From NCBI GenBank assembly GCA_963678705.1, contig OY783221.1, forward strand, positions 2,232,001 through 2,296,000: a stretch of DNA of 64,000 nt, written 5' to 3'. Both the position numbers and the translations under genes were made by a program. The number at the start of each line of letters is the position of its first letter. Positions within the stretch are counted from its first letter, which is position 1. This DNA comes from Panorpa germanica. Lineage: Eukaryota > Arthropoda > Insecta > Mecoptera > Panorpidae. This document shows positions 1 to 14,041 of this stretch, one piece after another. Below the pieces are notes generated by a model. That model searched no databases. It saw only the letters and a list, made by a program, of their open reading frames with translations, and had not been told where the DNA came from.

Positions 1-420
1 GAATTTCGATGCACCCTGTTTCACACATGTGTCTATCTCCCCGCATGTACGCATACATGCGTTTGGTGATTTAAGTTTCAGGTTCACCCGTTCCGTCGTC
101 CTCCCGTTCGTCCGCTTGTCCGTTCATTCGCTCAACCGTTCAGCTCGTTTCTGAACCTGGTCTGATGCCCTGTTAGTTCACTGTTCGCTTTTGAATCACT
201 CACACTTGAGCCTTAGCGGTCTTGGGTCTTCCTACGTCGTCGTCTGAGGGCCAACGTTCGCGTCTAACAAATTTTGTTAGGCCAGTATTCTCAGTTGTAT
301 CTGTCTCCAGAAGTTCATAGTCTTACTCGAGTTGCAAGTCGTAAGTCAGTGTCAGTGTGTCCGATCTCGTTACGAGCTGTTGACCGCATCGCAGCAGCTT
401 ACCAATATCGATACCGGTAT
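1..420. other. GC-richer leader-like block
   Basis: This block is clearly richer in G+C and in CG dinucleotides than the AT-rich DNA that follows it. It contains several TCAGT-type initiator-like motifs near 345-360, and the composition drops abruptly after about 430. I see no convincing reading frame. It could be a first non-coding exon or promoter of the CABIT gene far downstream or of a gene to the left, but no splice link is demonstrable. The call rests on composition alone. Confidence 0.3.
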
Positions 421-1048
421 CGAAATTAAAATACCGAGATAATAAATACGAGTAAATATGTAACGTTACTTTTTGTTCTTATTAATTGAACATTTAAATA
501 AATTGTGTAACAATCTGTTCAATTATTGTTTAAGTGTTTGTGCATTTATTACTTATTTGTGGATATTCTTCTATTTATATTTAATAAGGTCAGTTCTTTA
601 TATAAAAAATGTTTATTATATATTATATATTTAGTTTTAATATTATTAAAACAAGTGATTTTGAAAATATGTATTGTGGCATAACATGTTTGGAACTCCC
701 ACTCGCATTACTGTAGTGAGAATATCGAAATTATAATTGCGGGCCTCCTAAATTTAAATTTTCATAAGACCTTATGAATCAGTTACTTTTTCTTGGAACA
801 ACACTATTTTTTAGGTCCTGCATTCTACGTAAATATCAATTTCATTTCTCTCTAGTTTCAATTTCTGCATTGCAGTAGGTTTCATAAATATTTTTGACCT
901 TGATACTGTTTATGCACCTGATTCAAATTTTAATTAATTTTATTAAAACACAAACTAGAATTTCAAAATTAATTTGCATCAAAACCAATATTAACTTTAA
1001 ATATTATCAAATACTATATTTATAATATTGGTTTGAGTGAGGTATAAA
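421..1048. other. AT-rich non-coding stretch
   Basis: Unbroken AT-rich sequence with stops in all frames. I see no gene, RNA gene or clear repeat in it. Confidence 0.5.
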
Positions 1049-1198
1049 CCTAGTAAACAGTTTGGTGAAGTGTCCTGTTTTGTGACGTTTCTATCACTAT
1101 TGCACTTCAATTATAGTTCGCATCAACTTTATCTTCATTTGAATTCCACAGGTGGAGTGGTTTCGCCATTTGTTGCTAATAAAATAGACATTTTTACC
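1049..1198 (-). repeat. MITE family A, copy 1 (shortened)
   Basis: This is the reverse complement of the element seen at 6533, 55068 and 59435. The shared landmarks, in inverted order, are the CAGTAAAC-type terminus, a TTTGGTGAAGTG block, the GACGTTTCTATCACTATT block, and the GATAAAGTTGATG and GGCGAAATC-like blocks. The far end is missing: after the ATAGACATTT block it runs into unrelated sequence. No coding capacity is seen, as expected for a non-autonomous inverted-repeat element. Confidence 0.7.
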
Positions 1199-4100
1199 CA
1201 ATAAACAACTTATGTACCTTATAAATGTCCCTTTTAAATGATTAAAGACTTTTAGAATAACTATAAAATCAGACCCTGTTGGATCAAACGTTACTAAGTC
1301 GTCTTTAACTTAAATATTACATAAATATGAGGTAATATCCATGTTTTATATTGTACAGGTTAAAATAGAGATTAAATATCTTTACCGTTTGCCATTAAAG
1401 GATTATAAAAGCTTATAGTCCTGTCTAAACCTTAAAGGGTATATTTATGATCCGATATTAAGCAAAATTTATACCTTTTTAGATTAACTATTACTAGGTT
1501 TCAGTTAAGTAAAGTAATACTTGAATGTAAGGTAAAATCTATGTTTTGTGTTTAGCTAGATAAATACTCGATATTAAAAAGAAATAGAAAACCACCGAAT
1601 CGCGGAATTTTTAGTTCTGTTCTTTCTAGAATACTTAGAAACTGTTAATCACATTAACTTCTGAAGAATTAGGTTAAATCTGATGACATTACTCACTTAT
1701 TAGCTATTCATATACGTGCTAGTGCTACTGGGATACACTAAAAGCAAATTATATTACAATGTTACTGTACTCGTATTCGTTCAGTTATTATTTTCACTTT
1801 TATCTGCACTTTGTGTATTGCATCTACTGTACTAGACATTATTATTACTTAATAATTGTTCTAATAGAAATATAAAGATATTAACTTAACGTAAGTGTCT
1901 ATAAAAAGGACATAGGTGCAGGGATATTAAAATACTTGGTGAAGATAAATTAGAAATGTTAATTCAGTGGCGGCTCGTTGCTCAAGATACTCGTAACAGT
2001 AAAAAATAAATGACTTAATGTATATTATGTTTATTCTGCTATTTTGATTAGTATTAAATATTTTAACTACTTTATTGTTAACTTTTTTAACAGTTTTAAT
2101 CCTTGATTCGTCTTTATTTATTCGTGAACCATCAGTTTCTACTGTTTGTTACACTGTTATAAGTTCAATAAGAAATAAGGAAGGCTTTTGTTACGTTTTG
2201 ATTGTCTTCAACTCATAATGTTTACTTTCTAAACGTAATTTCAATTACATATGTTCATTTTAGTAAAAACAATTTGCATTAATTGAATTTTCTTGTACCC
2301 ACTCTATACTTATTGCTTCTTATTTTGTTATAATTATTTATATATACATACATATATATTTTGTTTCTAATTGTCTGTGTTATTAATGTATGTTGCATAA
2401 TTAAATAAGAAGGAATCTATGAAAGTAGATTATATGAATCACTCCAAAGCCAATGCGGAAAATTAATTTGTTGAATGCATTAGAGTACCTTATATTCAGA
2501 AGTTAGAAAAAGAGGAGTAAAACCTTTACTAATATGAAAGAACTAACCGACTTCTAACCGACTATTTCCTTCAGTATATTTAGACGAATTTAATTATTTC
2601 TTATCAATTGTATATATCTTATTTTATTATCTTTACAAAATACAATACAATATAGGCCAATTCTAGTTAACACTTCGCGCTATCTTAATTATTATATCAA
2701 ACAAATAAAATTAATTATTTTCATTTTTTACAGTTTTTATTTAAAATTTGTTTTTATACTTATATTATTATATTACTAAGAATGATTAAGGAAAAACTGA
2801 AAGTGCTAGAGGTGTGTTTCTTTATTCAGTAACATATCACTTAATAATTTTAAAATAAAATTGTATTGTAAAATTGATATTTATTTATATCATATTATTT
2901 CTTAAGCACTTTAGCCTGCATAATTGACACGCAGATAATATTTTGCAATAATGCGTAACAATTTATCACAGTTCTACACGGGCGCAAATATCTAGTTAGA
3001 CTTATCAATTGGAGCAAGTATGAACGCAAGATAAATGTGTTTAAAAGCGTATAAATAACCCAGATTACTGAAACCATTTCATATTGTTATAACTAGCCTA
3101 TTATTTGATGAATTTCTTTTAACAAATATCTTTTATATTATTTCCAAACTATTGATTACTATTATTAATTAACACTTTTCATAATTGTAACACTTCTTTT
3201 CAATTTATAGAGCAACTTTTTATTCAGTTATTTAGCAATAATTGACCTTTGCAATACGGATTCATTATTGCTTGATAAATTATATAGCTGAACAATTAAT
3301 TAAATACATATACGGCATATTCTTAATAAGTAAGACTTAGATATATATTATCTCACTATAAAATAAATGGATGAACAGGAACTTTTCAAATCATAACCAT
3401 ATAATGCCAAGTTACTTAACGTTTGTAAGATTATAATATGTTACAAATTAAATCACTTTATTGTTAATTACATATCTGCATTGATTTTCTATATTTTGAA
3501 AGATGCAAATCTCCTAATAAATTCTTTAGTATTCTGAAATCATACTTTATCGCTATAACACTTTGTATTGCATTTCATATGCACTTTTATTTCAGATATA
3601 ATTGCATGCATTATTGAAAAGTAAACATATGATTATAAAATGGTTGCATAACAATCTACTTCACGATTTTCATCCTATGCCCTCTGTAGAATGCAGTAAT
3701 GCAGTAATGCAATGATGCAGTGTATTCAATACCACAGTTCAGTAATTTGAGGCTTTTGCTTGGTGCTCAACAAAACCAAACCAAACTGATACAATGTATC
3801 ATTTCCATTTGTTTTGCTTCATGTTATACAGAGCCGAATTAGGGTTACGTACGCCTTATTCTCTGAATTAACCATCGAAATATTTTCACTCAACGTTCGC
3901 TTGTTAGTGAACAGGAGAGATCGATCATTGGCGACTCGACAAGCCCTATAGTGTAAAAATAGTGCATTGCGAATAATGTCAGCCTTATTTCTTGATACAG
4001 TTAGTTAGTTTATTCAATATACGTCAATGTGCTCGATGCTATAACGTAAAAAGCCTATCCCCTAAGCCGGCACTGATATGTTAAATCATTCCTTCAAGTA

Positions 4101-6532
4101 CAAATGCAAATCTTAGTAATCAAACACATACATTTTTATTGCATTGTTGTATCAATGTAAGTGCACTTGCATTAATATCGTTGTACTCACACCACACGAC
4201 ACGGGCAATGGAACTGCAGATTGCAATGTTTGCATTCATGTATTTTTTATATACGCAAATCATAATAGATAAATATACTTATGAGCTTAACCTTAGCCCG
4301 GTTAGATTATCACATTACGTACGCGAGTTGTACTCACATTACTAACACATTTCCGTTAACATAGAAAGTCCCCGTGTGAAAAGATTAGATTAGATTGATT
4401 GACATCTCAAACGAGCACATGTTTTGATATTAGACTTTGTCATGAGTTAGGTAATTATATGTTAAGTACTGTACAAGCAAAGACTCAGATAGAAAATTGT
4501 GTAGCATCATAATAATCCCAGTTACGCGCACGGCTTCGTCGCTTCACAAGGTTGATATTAAGGCAGATATTGTACATCAGAGTTTGTACTTTAGATTAAA
4601 ATAAAAATATCTGCACTTTTCACGAAAACATTACGTTTTTGTATTGATTTAAAATGCCACCTCTTGTTGAAAGATCCTATACTTAACAATACAATTAGAT
4701 AAACTGTTATTTCATAAATAGCAGATAAAGACCAACTAATATATATTGTCCTCCAAAGTTGGCAAATAAAAAAACTATACGTTTTATAAGTTTTTATAAT
4801 TTTCGGACAATTTAATTGAAATTCTTTTATATGGTGCTAACAACCTGCCAAGTGAAATCATCCCGAACGGCTAAAATCTGTTTTACAATCTCCTTCAAGG
4901 CACGTTGTGTACCTTAGTACCTTGCTGCAGTCCCGAATCCTGTATACAGAACACACTGACCCTGAACAGGGACTGAGGAACAGGTTTTTGGTTATTTTTG
5001 TGAGTCCACATACTTCAGATCGGTTTTGCGAAACTATATACCTAACCTAATAATTATATACGAGTTTTTACAGCGGTTGTAGGAATATCAGACATCAACA
5101 GCTTTAAAATGTCTAGCAAATTTAAAAATTAAAAAGTAACTCATACATTTATCTAACAATTTATCCAGTAGCCAATTCTCATCACTCATAATATTAATGT
5201 TTGTAAATTTATTTTGACTATATTGGTTACAAAAGATTATACGTGCATTAATTTTTATCTATTGTTATCATTAATTAATTTTTGTAGAAAAGGATTTTCC
5301 TTACAATGTGTATCAGTTTTTTGTAACGTGCTTTGTATTTCAAACGAATTGATAAACATACTAGCAGAAGATAAGCAAATTGTCTGAGTTATCGAACGAA
5401 TATAATCTGTAATCACCATTTAATTAATTAGACAAAACCTATTAATCAAAGCAAATCTTATTAATCAATTATAAAATCAATAAAATTAAAAATATTCTTA
5501 GAACAGCATTAATAGAAAAGGATACAATTATCATGTCAAAAATATTATATCAAAAAATAGAGTACAGTAATTTTTTTACTCTATATAAAGTGCTTTTGAA
5601 ATTTTAAAAGCGTTTTTCTGAAAACTGTGTTTTTAAAGTGGGTGACCAAGACTTCTCGGAAACGGCTGAACCGATAAGTCTCAAATTTTAACGCAAGTTT
5701 CTTAAAAAAATTCTTTAGTAATTAATCAAAGGGTTTTTTCCACCAATAAATATTTTATAAACAATTTCAGTCCAAAATTTTGGTCAAGAACCGATTTTTT
5801 TTTTTTGAGAAGCCGCCATTTTGTCAAAAAAAGTTGTTTTGCTAATTCCTTCAATTAAATACAAGATTATACATTACTTAAACAAAATCGATTAAAGATT
5901 AGTCTTTATTTCTACAACAGTGCTAAACAGAATGTCATTACGCACATATTACTTTACATAAGATGACCTTTTTTGTAGGTTGAGCACGACTCTGCCCCTT
6001 GGGAAAGTTCTTAAATCGTTAAAGTTTAAAAATTAAAATAATATATATCTTACAGGGCATGAGGAGGGGTGTGGGTGTTCATTTTGCAAAATGGTAATAA
6101 TTAAATAAACAGATGGTTTACAACCTACGTTAATTTGCCTCTTAACATAAGTTCATAAAAACAGCCCGCATTTTGTAACAATAGATAATAACAACGGATT
6201 CAATTTTACAATATTTTTTTTATTGAATCATAAAATAAAATTTATTTTTAATTTCGATGGGACTCGTTGTAGTGCGGAATAAATTACTACACGTTGCGGT
6301 AAACCACAAGATGGTATAGTTATGATAAATTACCCGGGATAGAATTAATCCGTTGTCTATATAATTAATTTTAAAAACATTACTAGTAAAACATTTAGTT
6401 TATGCTGACACAAATACATCAATATCAGTGATTCGAAATCTGTGAGTAGGATAGAGGTCAAATCAGAACTTGAATTTAAAAAAAACCTATCATTGAGTAA
6501 GCGAACAGATTGATATGTAGAATTGTGAATAT
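1199..6532. other. AT-rich gene-free region
   Basis: No gene is supportable here. Short open frames of 60-70 codons are scattered on both strands but have no recognisable protein features and lie in low-complexity AT DNA. A stretch around 5600-5830 resembles the dispersed repeat tails seen elsewhere in the window, with poly-T runs and phrases such as CTCGGAAACGGCTGAACC. Short direct repeats of GCAGTAATGCAGTAATG occur near 3690-3720. It is possibly intronic or intergenic DNA upstream of the CABIT gene. Confidence 0.45.
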
Positions 6533-6784
6533 CCAGCAAACATTTTGGAGTCACTTTGCCATCACATTGAAGATGCGTATGATTTTTTTGTCATGAAAGA
6601 ATTCATTTACCGTTCAGTTTCTCACAGTCTCTCATAAGAAATGTCTATTTTATTGGCTACCAATGGCGAAATCACACCACCTGTCGTAATACAACTGAAG
6701 ATAAAGTTGATGAGAACTATAATTGAAGTGCAATAGTGATAGAAACGTCACAAAACAAGACACTTCACCAAATTGTTTACTGGG
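6533..6784 (+). repeat. MITE family A, copy 2 (full length)
   Basis: An element of about 250 bp. It begins CCAGCAAACATTTTGGAG and ends CCAAATTGTTTACTGGG, so its ends are imperfect inverted repeats of about 15 bp built on CAGTAAACA. It is collinear with the copy at 55068-55321 over its whole length. There is no open frame of note. The size and inverted ends suggest a miniature inverted-repeat element moved by a DNA transposase that is not encoded in this window. A target-site duplication is not clear by eye. Confidence 0.75.
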
Positions 6785-8164
6785 TATGTACAAGCAAACT
6801 TACAAAAAGAAATCGATTAAAGGATCGTTGTGCTTTTTATACTCTATTGGAAACTAACAGGCAATAAGGAAGGAGAAGCAGGAAACGGTGTGAATAAAGG
6901 AGGCGTAGGAGACATGAATAGAGAGGATCAAGAAAAGTAGAAACAGAAAGTACTATTCGAAGTAGTAATAGTCTAGAATAGTTTAAGTTTAATTTTAACT
7001 TTGAATTTATATGAAATGCATTAATAAATAATAATAATACTCTATTGGAAACTCTCTTCATTTAAAATTAATAACTAATCCAAGTTACACATATATCTTT
7101 ATCTTAAACAAATATCCTTAAACAAAAAATCCAATCGTTGTGTCTAGACATGGTCAATTTTAGTCTGACCCTCATAAACCCAGGTATTTCTAATTGCGGT
7201 TTAATATTTCGTACTAAATCAACATCATTACGTATTTAATGTTTAACTAATATAACAAAAAGTTACATGTTACTTAAATCATTTTATTTTATATGCGTTT
7301 CAATCAAAAAATAATGTTACCCTTTTTGCTAATCATTTTCTATAATTTTTGTTAATATATTCAATCGCAAGAATGATGTTAAAAATATTTCCACAGAAAG
7401 AACTGAAGTAAAAACATGAAATAATCTTTTTGCGAAGAATTTATAATCGATGTATTGTGTACCGAGTATTGAAAATACAGCGCAGAAAGAAGGCAACAAT
7501 ATTCCTAATAGGATTAGGTGGAAACGCAGATTTTATTAGACTTAGACTATAATGGCCATGAAATATTACGGTTCAAAGGTTAATGAAAGATGTAAGTGGT
7601 GAACGTTGTAACCTGTCAAGCTGTAAAACTACGATATTTTACCGCACATATGAGAATAATACAAGTTGTTTTAAATCCCCTTAGTGAACCCTCCATTTAT
7701 ATTAGGAACAAGGGAAGAATTATTCTGTTAATGTTATTAATTTTGCTGAGGTATATTTAACAAACACATACATCTCAAACTTGGCATCTTCAAATGTTCG
7801 AATGCTCTTAGATGCCCTCAATTAGTAAGAGCCCTTTTCAATGTCATAAGTGTATGTAAGAGGGTTACTTTAGAGACTGGTGAAGTCTAGAAATAAATCT
7901 AATAATCATTTTCTGAGCAAATTATTTTGTCAGCATTTAATTTGTGACGGTACCCGTTGGTCGTTGATCGCTGGAGATGGCGCTGATGCTAATGCTGGTG
8001 CTAGTGTTAGGTATGGCCTCCAGCACAACCACATCACCGCAGCTAACGCTATCTGGAATTTGTTTACAGCCGATATTGATTTTGCTTCAAGTCGCGTATT
8101 GGTAAAGCTTACTAGATAGTGTCCACTGCTTGTGAACTCATTCTTTGGGGGTTGCTTGATAAAA
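6785..8164. other. Gene-free region with a GC-richer patch
   Basis: Mostly AT-rich. At about 7940-8120 a GC-richer patch carries GCTGATGCTAATGCTGGTGC-like runs and a 79-codon open frame starting at 7880. I could not assign it to any family. Its end shares a TAAAGCTTACTA-type phrase with 14088-14100, which suggests a decayed repeat rather than a gene. Confidence 0.4.
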
Positions 8165-8512
8165 ATATATGTATATTGTCGTTTTTATTTTTTTAAATAT
8201 CCAAAATTTGACGGAGGTATAGCTATTTAAGTACGTGGTCATCCATAAATTACGTTACACACATTTCATGGATTTTTACTATGACGTAATTAATGGAAAC
8301 CCCATAATTGAAATTATTGTTCTTTGGTAACAACAAACATAATATAAAACTTTATGCATTGCACGATATGTATCTCTTTCATACTCTGTTGTATAAAAGA
8401 GATGGCGATTCATATAATAAAAGAGGGTAGACAGAGGTAGGCAGATTTATTTTAAAGAGACTATTTTAAATATCTCTCATAATACTGCGACTTATTAAAA
8501 AATAATTTGATA
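8165..8512 (+). repeat. Diverged copy of repeat family C
   Basis: Phrases such as AAATATCCAAAATTTGACGG, CTCTGTTGTATAAAAGA and TTATTAAAAAATAATTTG occur in the same order as in the element at 14648-15336, with many differences. The ends are not definable. A TACAGGGTGTTTGG motif just after it at 8514 resembles a transposon terminus but was not matched to a partner. Confidence 0.4.
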
Positions 8513-10839
8513 TACAGGGTGTTTGGTAGCAAGGTGCAAAGCCTTAAGGGAATGATAGTTGACACCATTTAAAACATGTCTTAGCCGAAGTATGCTTATT
8601 TATTTTTTACTGCTATTATTATAAAAACATAATTTCTGACATTTAAATGCCAATAGTGGCCCAATTTAAGGTGGTATGTTAATTGTTTAATTTTTTGGCG
8701 TTTGTCAGATATGTAACTAATCTAATAAACAAAATTTCAAGCATCAATGCTATTTAAAAAAATACTAGGCGCTTTTGAAGTTGTAAAAGCTTTTAAAATT
8801 AAAAAGAAACTGCGCAGTTTATGGTATTTAAAAAAATAAATAAAATACCCTCGATTGTTCAAACCTTTTGAGGTATCATTTAGAGCCCCCTACATTTGCG
8901 AGGCCATATGCAACATTATTTCAAAGATTCACTTTAAAATAATATTTATTCACCCCATTAAATGCTATGCACATTGCAATTAATTACTTACCTCTGTAAT
9001 TTTTACGAGAATATACGATATAAATATTACTGGTCTATTCTTACTCATTTTAAACTGTGTCTTGCGTATCGTGTACAACTGTAATCATATTTCGATACTA
9101 ACCATAGCCTTTGGGGTTTATCAAATCCAATTATTTTATTAGATTGATTCATAGGTAAATAAAATTGCTATGTAAAATATGTTACATAGCTGTAAAAACA
9201 AATTATATTAAACTTAAAATTTTAATGTTACTATTTTTATATATGGTTTTATTTTGATCTTCTTTTTACGCGTTCATTTCTCAAATAAATTGATATGTAA
9301 ATATGTTTTTTGTTCATGAAACTCTGAAAGTTGAACCTCTAGACTAGAAATTATTATCCAAAGCTAAAAATTAGAAATCTGAATGAGTATTAGTTCAATG
9401 AAGGAAATTCAATTTTCTGTTAATCACTACTAAAACCATGCTTTATTTTTTGTTCATTATGATCCTCGGTGTCTAAGCTAATTGACTTTAGAATATAATA
9501 GTAATTTGGCAACACGATGCTTTTATTGTATTTTTTATTATACCACAAAATGTCCTATTTTACGAAACAACCTTTGAAAAGATTCCGTGTATAACTTTAT
9601 GTTGTTTGAAATCGTAGCATCGTCTCAAATAATTGCTATAATTACAATCAAAATTTTATTTTTCATATATATATACGCCTTTGTATATGTTTTATTATTT
9701 CATTAACTTTGTACCTATATATCAACTAAACATGAAACCTATAATTTACGTAAATATAACGTGTATATATAAATTTGTAAACATATTTACATAAAAGAAA
9801 ATTATTTATTACACAAAAATATACATGGTATGTTAAATTAATAATAACCGCTAAAACAAAGCATAAACTCATGTATTATATAACGTAATATTGTTTACCT
9901 AACATTACGATTTATTATTTACCGAAGTTTAACATAATTATGTTACATTATCATTAAATAAATGTAAACTCTTTTACTAATATGTCAATCTAGTAAACCT
10001 AAAAAATTATATGTAATAGGTAAACTGTTTTATGTTAAATAAACCTTGCAAACCACTAATGTGTATTTAAGGTTTATCTAACATAAAAAAAACTACCGAT
10101 TGCGTAATCAATTTTACCTAATATACGAAAAATAAGTCTACTTTTTATCCATTACATAATCATAAAACTTCTTAAGAAGGTAAGCTTAGAACAAGACTCT
10201 TTTAGATTAAATATTACAGGTTTTGTTTAAGTAAAATAACACATGATTGTCAGATAATGTTAAATACAAAATGTGTCTGTAAAGTGAACTCTAAATATAA
10301 TGTATATATTACTTTAAATATTAGTAATATCGGTAAATCATGCTAATTCTTATGTATGTATGGTAATACTATATAATATTTTTTACCAAAACGTTATTAG
10401 TTTTATTGTATTAACATCAATGTATTTATGTAAAATGTTACCTAATTTTTTATACTGTGCATAAAAGGTTATAACAGAAATAAATTTAAATTTAATAAAA
10501 AATATATAAAGTTGCAAAAAGACTAAAAATAACAATAAAGAATCCCTCTCCTTCTCCAAGTATCTGTAACATAAATTGAAATTGTTCATAATTGTAATTC
10601 ATTGGACGAATAAATCATTGCATTTAAAATATAATGTACATTTGAAACGTTAATTGGAATTGTAAATGGAACGGAAATATCAGCAGTCCATGTATTTTAC
10701 ATGTGTTCACTTCACATTTATAATCGACTAATAAATAAATAATTAATAACGTAAAATAACGAGCGATATCAGCGGAACTAAACAAATCGACAAAATGCAG
10801 TTAGCTTTTAGTTATTTCTTTATAAAAAAAAATTCATTT
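8513..10839. other. AT-rich gene-free region
   Basis: Very AT-rich sequence with scattered AACGTAA/TTACGT motifs. No gene, RNA gene or clear tandem repeat is seen. Confidence 0.45.
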
Positions 10840-11440
10840 AGTTGTACAAGGTATTTCGAAATATCTGTAAACATTTTTATAGTTTTCGTAAACAACGTGT
10901 TTTTTTTTTTCAAAATTTGGGAATTTTTTTTTCAATTTGTAAATTAGGTACCAAAGTTAGCCCATATATAAAATTTCAACTTTCTAGCCCAATTTTTACC
11001 CTGGACACCCCCGTGCCCCCAAATAAAATTTTTGAATTTTGAATTTTTATTTTTTAATAACGTCTTTTATTACTAAATAATCCAAAACTTGCGTTCTCTA
11101 CAAAGTTTCATACCGAGCCCCCTAATTTTCTCAACGCCCCCTTTTCCAATTTTTTAATTTTTAATTTTTAAAAAATGTTAGCATTGGACACCGTAATACA
11201 CGATCTTTTACGAATCAAAAGTTATAGAGCAAAAAGTAAAAAAAAATTTTTGTTTTTCCAAAAGTAGGGGTTTCCAGGAAATTCAGGGGAAAATCCGAGG
11301 ACACCAAAAGTCTTATAATTTTTCTCTCTACGAAATAGGAAATTTAGAAAAAATTCGCTGGAGCCGTTTTCGAGCTACCTTACGAATCGTGTAAACATAT
11401 AAACAAATATACAAATAAACATACAATTGGAACATTATAA
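10840..11440 (+). repeat. Retroelement-like 3' tail (family E)
   Basis: This contains long T and A runs, C-rich phrases (GACACCCCCGTGCCCCC, GCCCCCTTTTCC), a CGAGCTACCTTACGAATCG block and then a run of AAACATATAAACAAATATACAAATAAACATA units. A terminal run of short tandem A-rich repeats is what non-LTR retroelements of the RTE type leave at their 3' end. A weaker copy lies at 32395-32530. No reverse transcriptase frame is present, so only the tail would remain. The class assignment is inference. Confidence 0.4.
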
Positions 11441-13776
11441 TATAGGAGGATTAAATTTAGAGTCACTCTGTGTAGAACAAAATGCAGGTGAATATCTATA
11501 TCTTGTTTAGAACAGACTAACGGATAGACAAAATAAATTGAGTGTAATGAATCTCACACACACTCTCAACGCTCACTCACAAACCAAATCACTAAATAGT
11601 AATAGTAACATAGCAGTCGTAACTCGATCCGTGGTTAGAACGTGTTCACACTGGTTCTAGACACTCGTTGTACAAATCAACTAAACGACGAGATAACTGG
11701 ATTTCATCCTCAACTTAATTTCATTATTTCCGTAGAGAAACTCTAAAAATAAAGCAATTAAACATTGAAACATGATAATAAGAAAATAAATGCATCCTAA
11801 TCTTAATGTAACATAGTAGATCTCATCAGGTGAAATTGTAACCTCTAAGTTCACCTTTTGATAATTATATTTATAGTAAAAATTCACTTTCACATCTCCT
11901 ACATCATAATGTAGTTTGAATCTGATGAATTTGCTCCGTCTCTATGGAACACAATATTCACTTCACTCAGTAAACCACTTTCCTACAGAATTTGATAAAT
12001 TTTAAATGCATATGATGTTAATATAAGTGTGCTTCATTTAGAATAGCGAAAATGTTTCATCAAGTATAAAACCTTCATTAGAAAAAATACCTTGTATTTG
12101 TTATTTACGTAATTGTAATGTGTTTTGTATGCAGGCTTTATCACAAACTGTTTGCACATACAGGTGGTTTGTATTAGCATAATCGGACGAATACGGAAGT
12201 TACAGTTGGACCTACGCAAAAATAACAATTTATGTAGTTTTGGCGAAGACACTAAACAAATAATAAAATAAACTAATAACCTATAGAAATAAATACTGTT
12301 GTGTACCTACATTCCGGTTTAAGAAATCAGATAAAGACCATAGATGCTTTAATTTAATTTTGTATTTAATTTAAATTGTTTAGCATATGGCAATACGCGT
12401 AGTCATTCACAGTACCATTTTTAAATTAATTTATTTTTTAAGTTTTCTTAGAACCTTACAAGGTTCAATGTTGTTAAATTAAAAATATTAAATTAAGAAG
12501 AACTATATCATATTATAACCTCCAAAATGTGACAGTCTATGTGAGAATTTATATTTAAAAGAAGCTTAATATCAGTTTGTCAAAAATAAAGAAATAAAAA
12601 CAATTTCTATTACTAATTGTTATTAAAAATAGCAATTTTAATTCTTTCACATATAATTTTGTCGAACTGTCAAAATTAATATTACTAAGGATGCATCATA
12701 CGCACCAACTAAATTAACTAAACTTAAATTAAAATACAAATTTAAAAAGGAATGCTTAAACGAAAACCTGAAAACAGTAAATTAAATATCAAAACAGTGA
12801 GTTGGAATGAGGCTTTAGTCTTCTTTAAAATACAGATTGGTAGCACTTAGATGTAATAACTACTCATGAGAACATCATTAATTAAATATACTTTATTTTA
12901 TTTATCCGTTTGTTACAGCTGCTTAAAAATCATATTGGGTTTGCACTGTTGGGTTATTACAAAGCTGACAATTAGGAACATCGTTTAAGTAAACGCGCTG
13001 GACAGTATGGGACAAGCTGCCTTGTGCACATGCGATGTAGTGTCAGCAGTGGTTTAATGATTTAATATAAAAAATATATAAAATACATAACATGAAGATA
13101 TATGTAAATAAAATTAACAAATTACATACATATCTTCTTGATTTGAATCCTAGTCCTGCAGGAACTGGTGATTGAATTCAGAAAGTGAGAATATATCCTT
13201 ATAGCCTATAAGTCAAAAGCAGCATTGTTTTAAAATCGATAGAGACGTTTGGTAGCATGCCAAATTGAATTGCACTCCCTCCTAGCGTTCAATGCACTGT
13301 GTTCTGACACGAAGTCAACTTTCTGTACGCTAAACACCTGCTTCCGGTGTCTATGATAATATTATCAAGTACATAAAATGCAACAGGTGCTCTTTTGGCA
13401 TTGTCAATTGTTGTATAATAGTTGATAAGTTTCTTTAAGTCGATGTCCTCTCAATACATACATGGCTATGCCGTTGACTATATATGTACAGAAAAAAACA
13501 TTTTTTTTTTACTACTAACCAGTAGTATGTACATATACATATACATATGTAAGCATATCACACGTACTGTATACATGTATACACCCGTCTTAACTATTAT
13601 ATTTTATTTTTAAACTTGTTTTAACTTGTTGAGTGTTCATTACTGTGACGCCATTAGGTTTTAATATTTATTGATGTTCGCGATATGCATTTTAATGTTG
13701 GATATATTTAATTCCGCAGTCTTGCTGGTTTCTCATTTGAATATTAAGCTATGATAGATAGAATTTAGAAATTAAT
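11441..13776. other. AT-rich gene-free region
   Basis: I see no supportable gene. Short open frames on both strands lack any recognisable feature. A GC-richer patch near 12930-13040 and another near 13230-13330 are not assignable. Confidence 0.4.
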
Positions 13777-14041
13777 TGTTGGGATCGGGTGCCAACTGTA
13801 CGTGGCCACCAACAGTTACCATAAGCATAAAGAGTATTTAAATAAACTTTAATTTTAATTTTACCAAACGCATTTTACAATTCTCTTCAACAAACTCCTG
13901 AACTATGTACGAGGAGTAATATATTCAATGCTAAGATAATATCAAAATTACTGGTAATTATGATTTCTTCTTCAGCTTCTGCTACTGCGCATAGTCTTCC
14001 TTCTAGCGTTGTTAATGCATCTTAGGAGTATTAGGTTAACA
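13777..14041 (+). repeat. Possible solo LTR-like remnant
   Basis: The block begins TGTTGGGATCGGGTGCC and ends GGTTAACA, so it has TG...CA borders of the kind retroviral-type LTRs show. It carries an AAATAAAC signal inside. The sequence after it (ATCCGCCCCACGAC...) is GC-richer than its surroundings. No internal gag or pol region, second LTR or target duplication was found. The call is weak. Confidence 0.22.

Noticed and set aside
7880-8119. A 79-codon frame with Ala/Gly-rich middle
   Set aside because: No family features, no splice context and partial similarity to another non-coding patch near 14090. More likely a decayed repeat.
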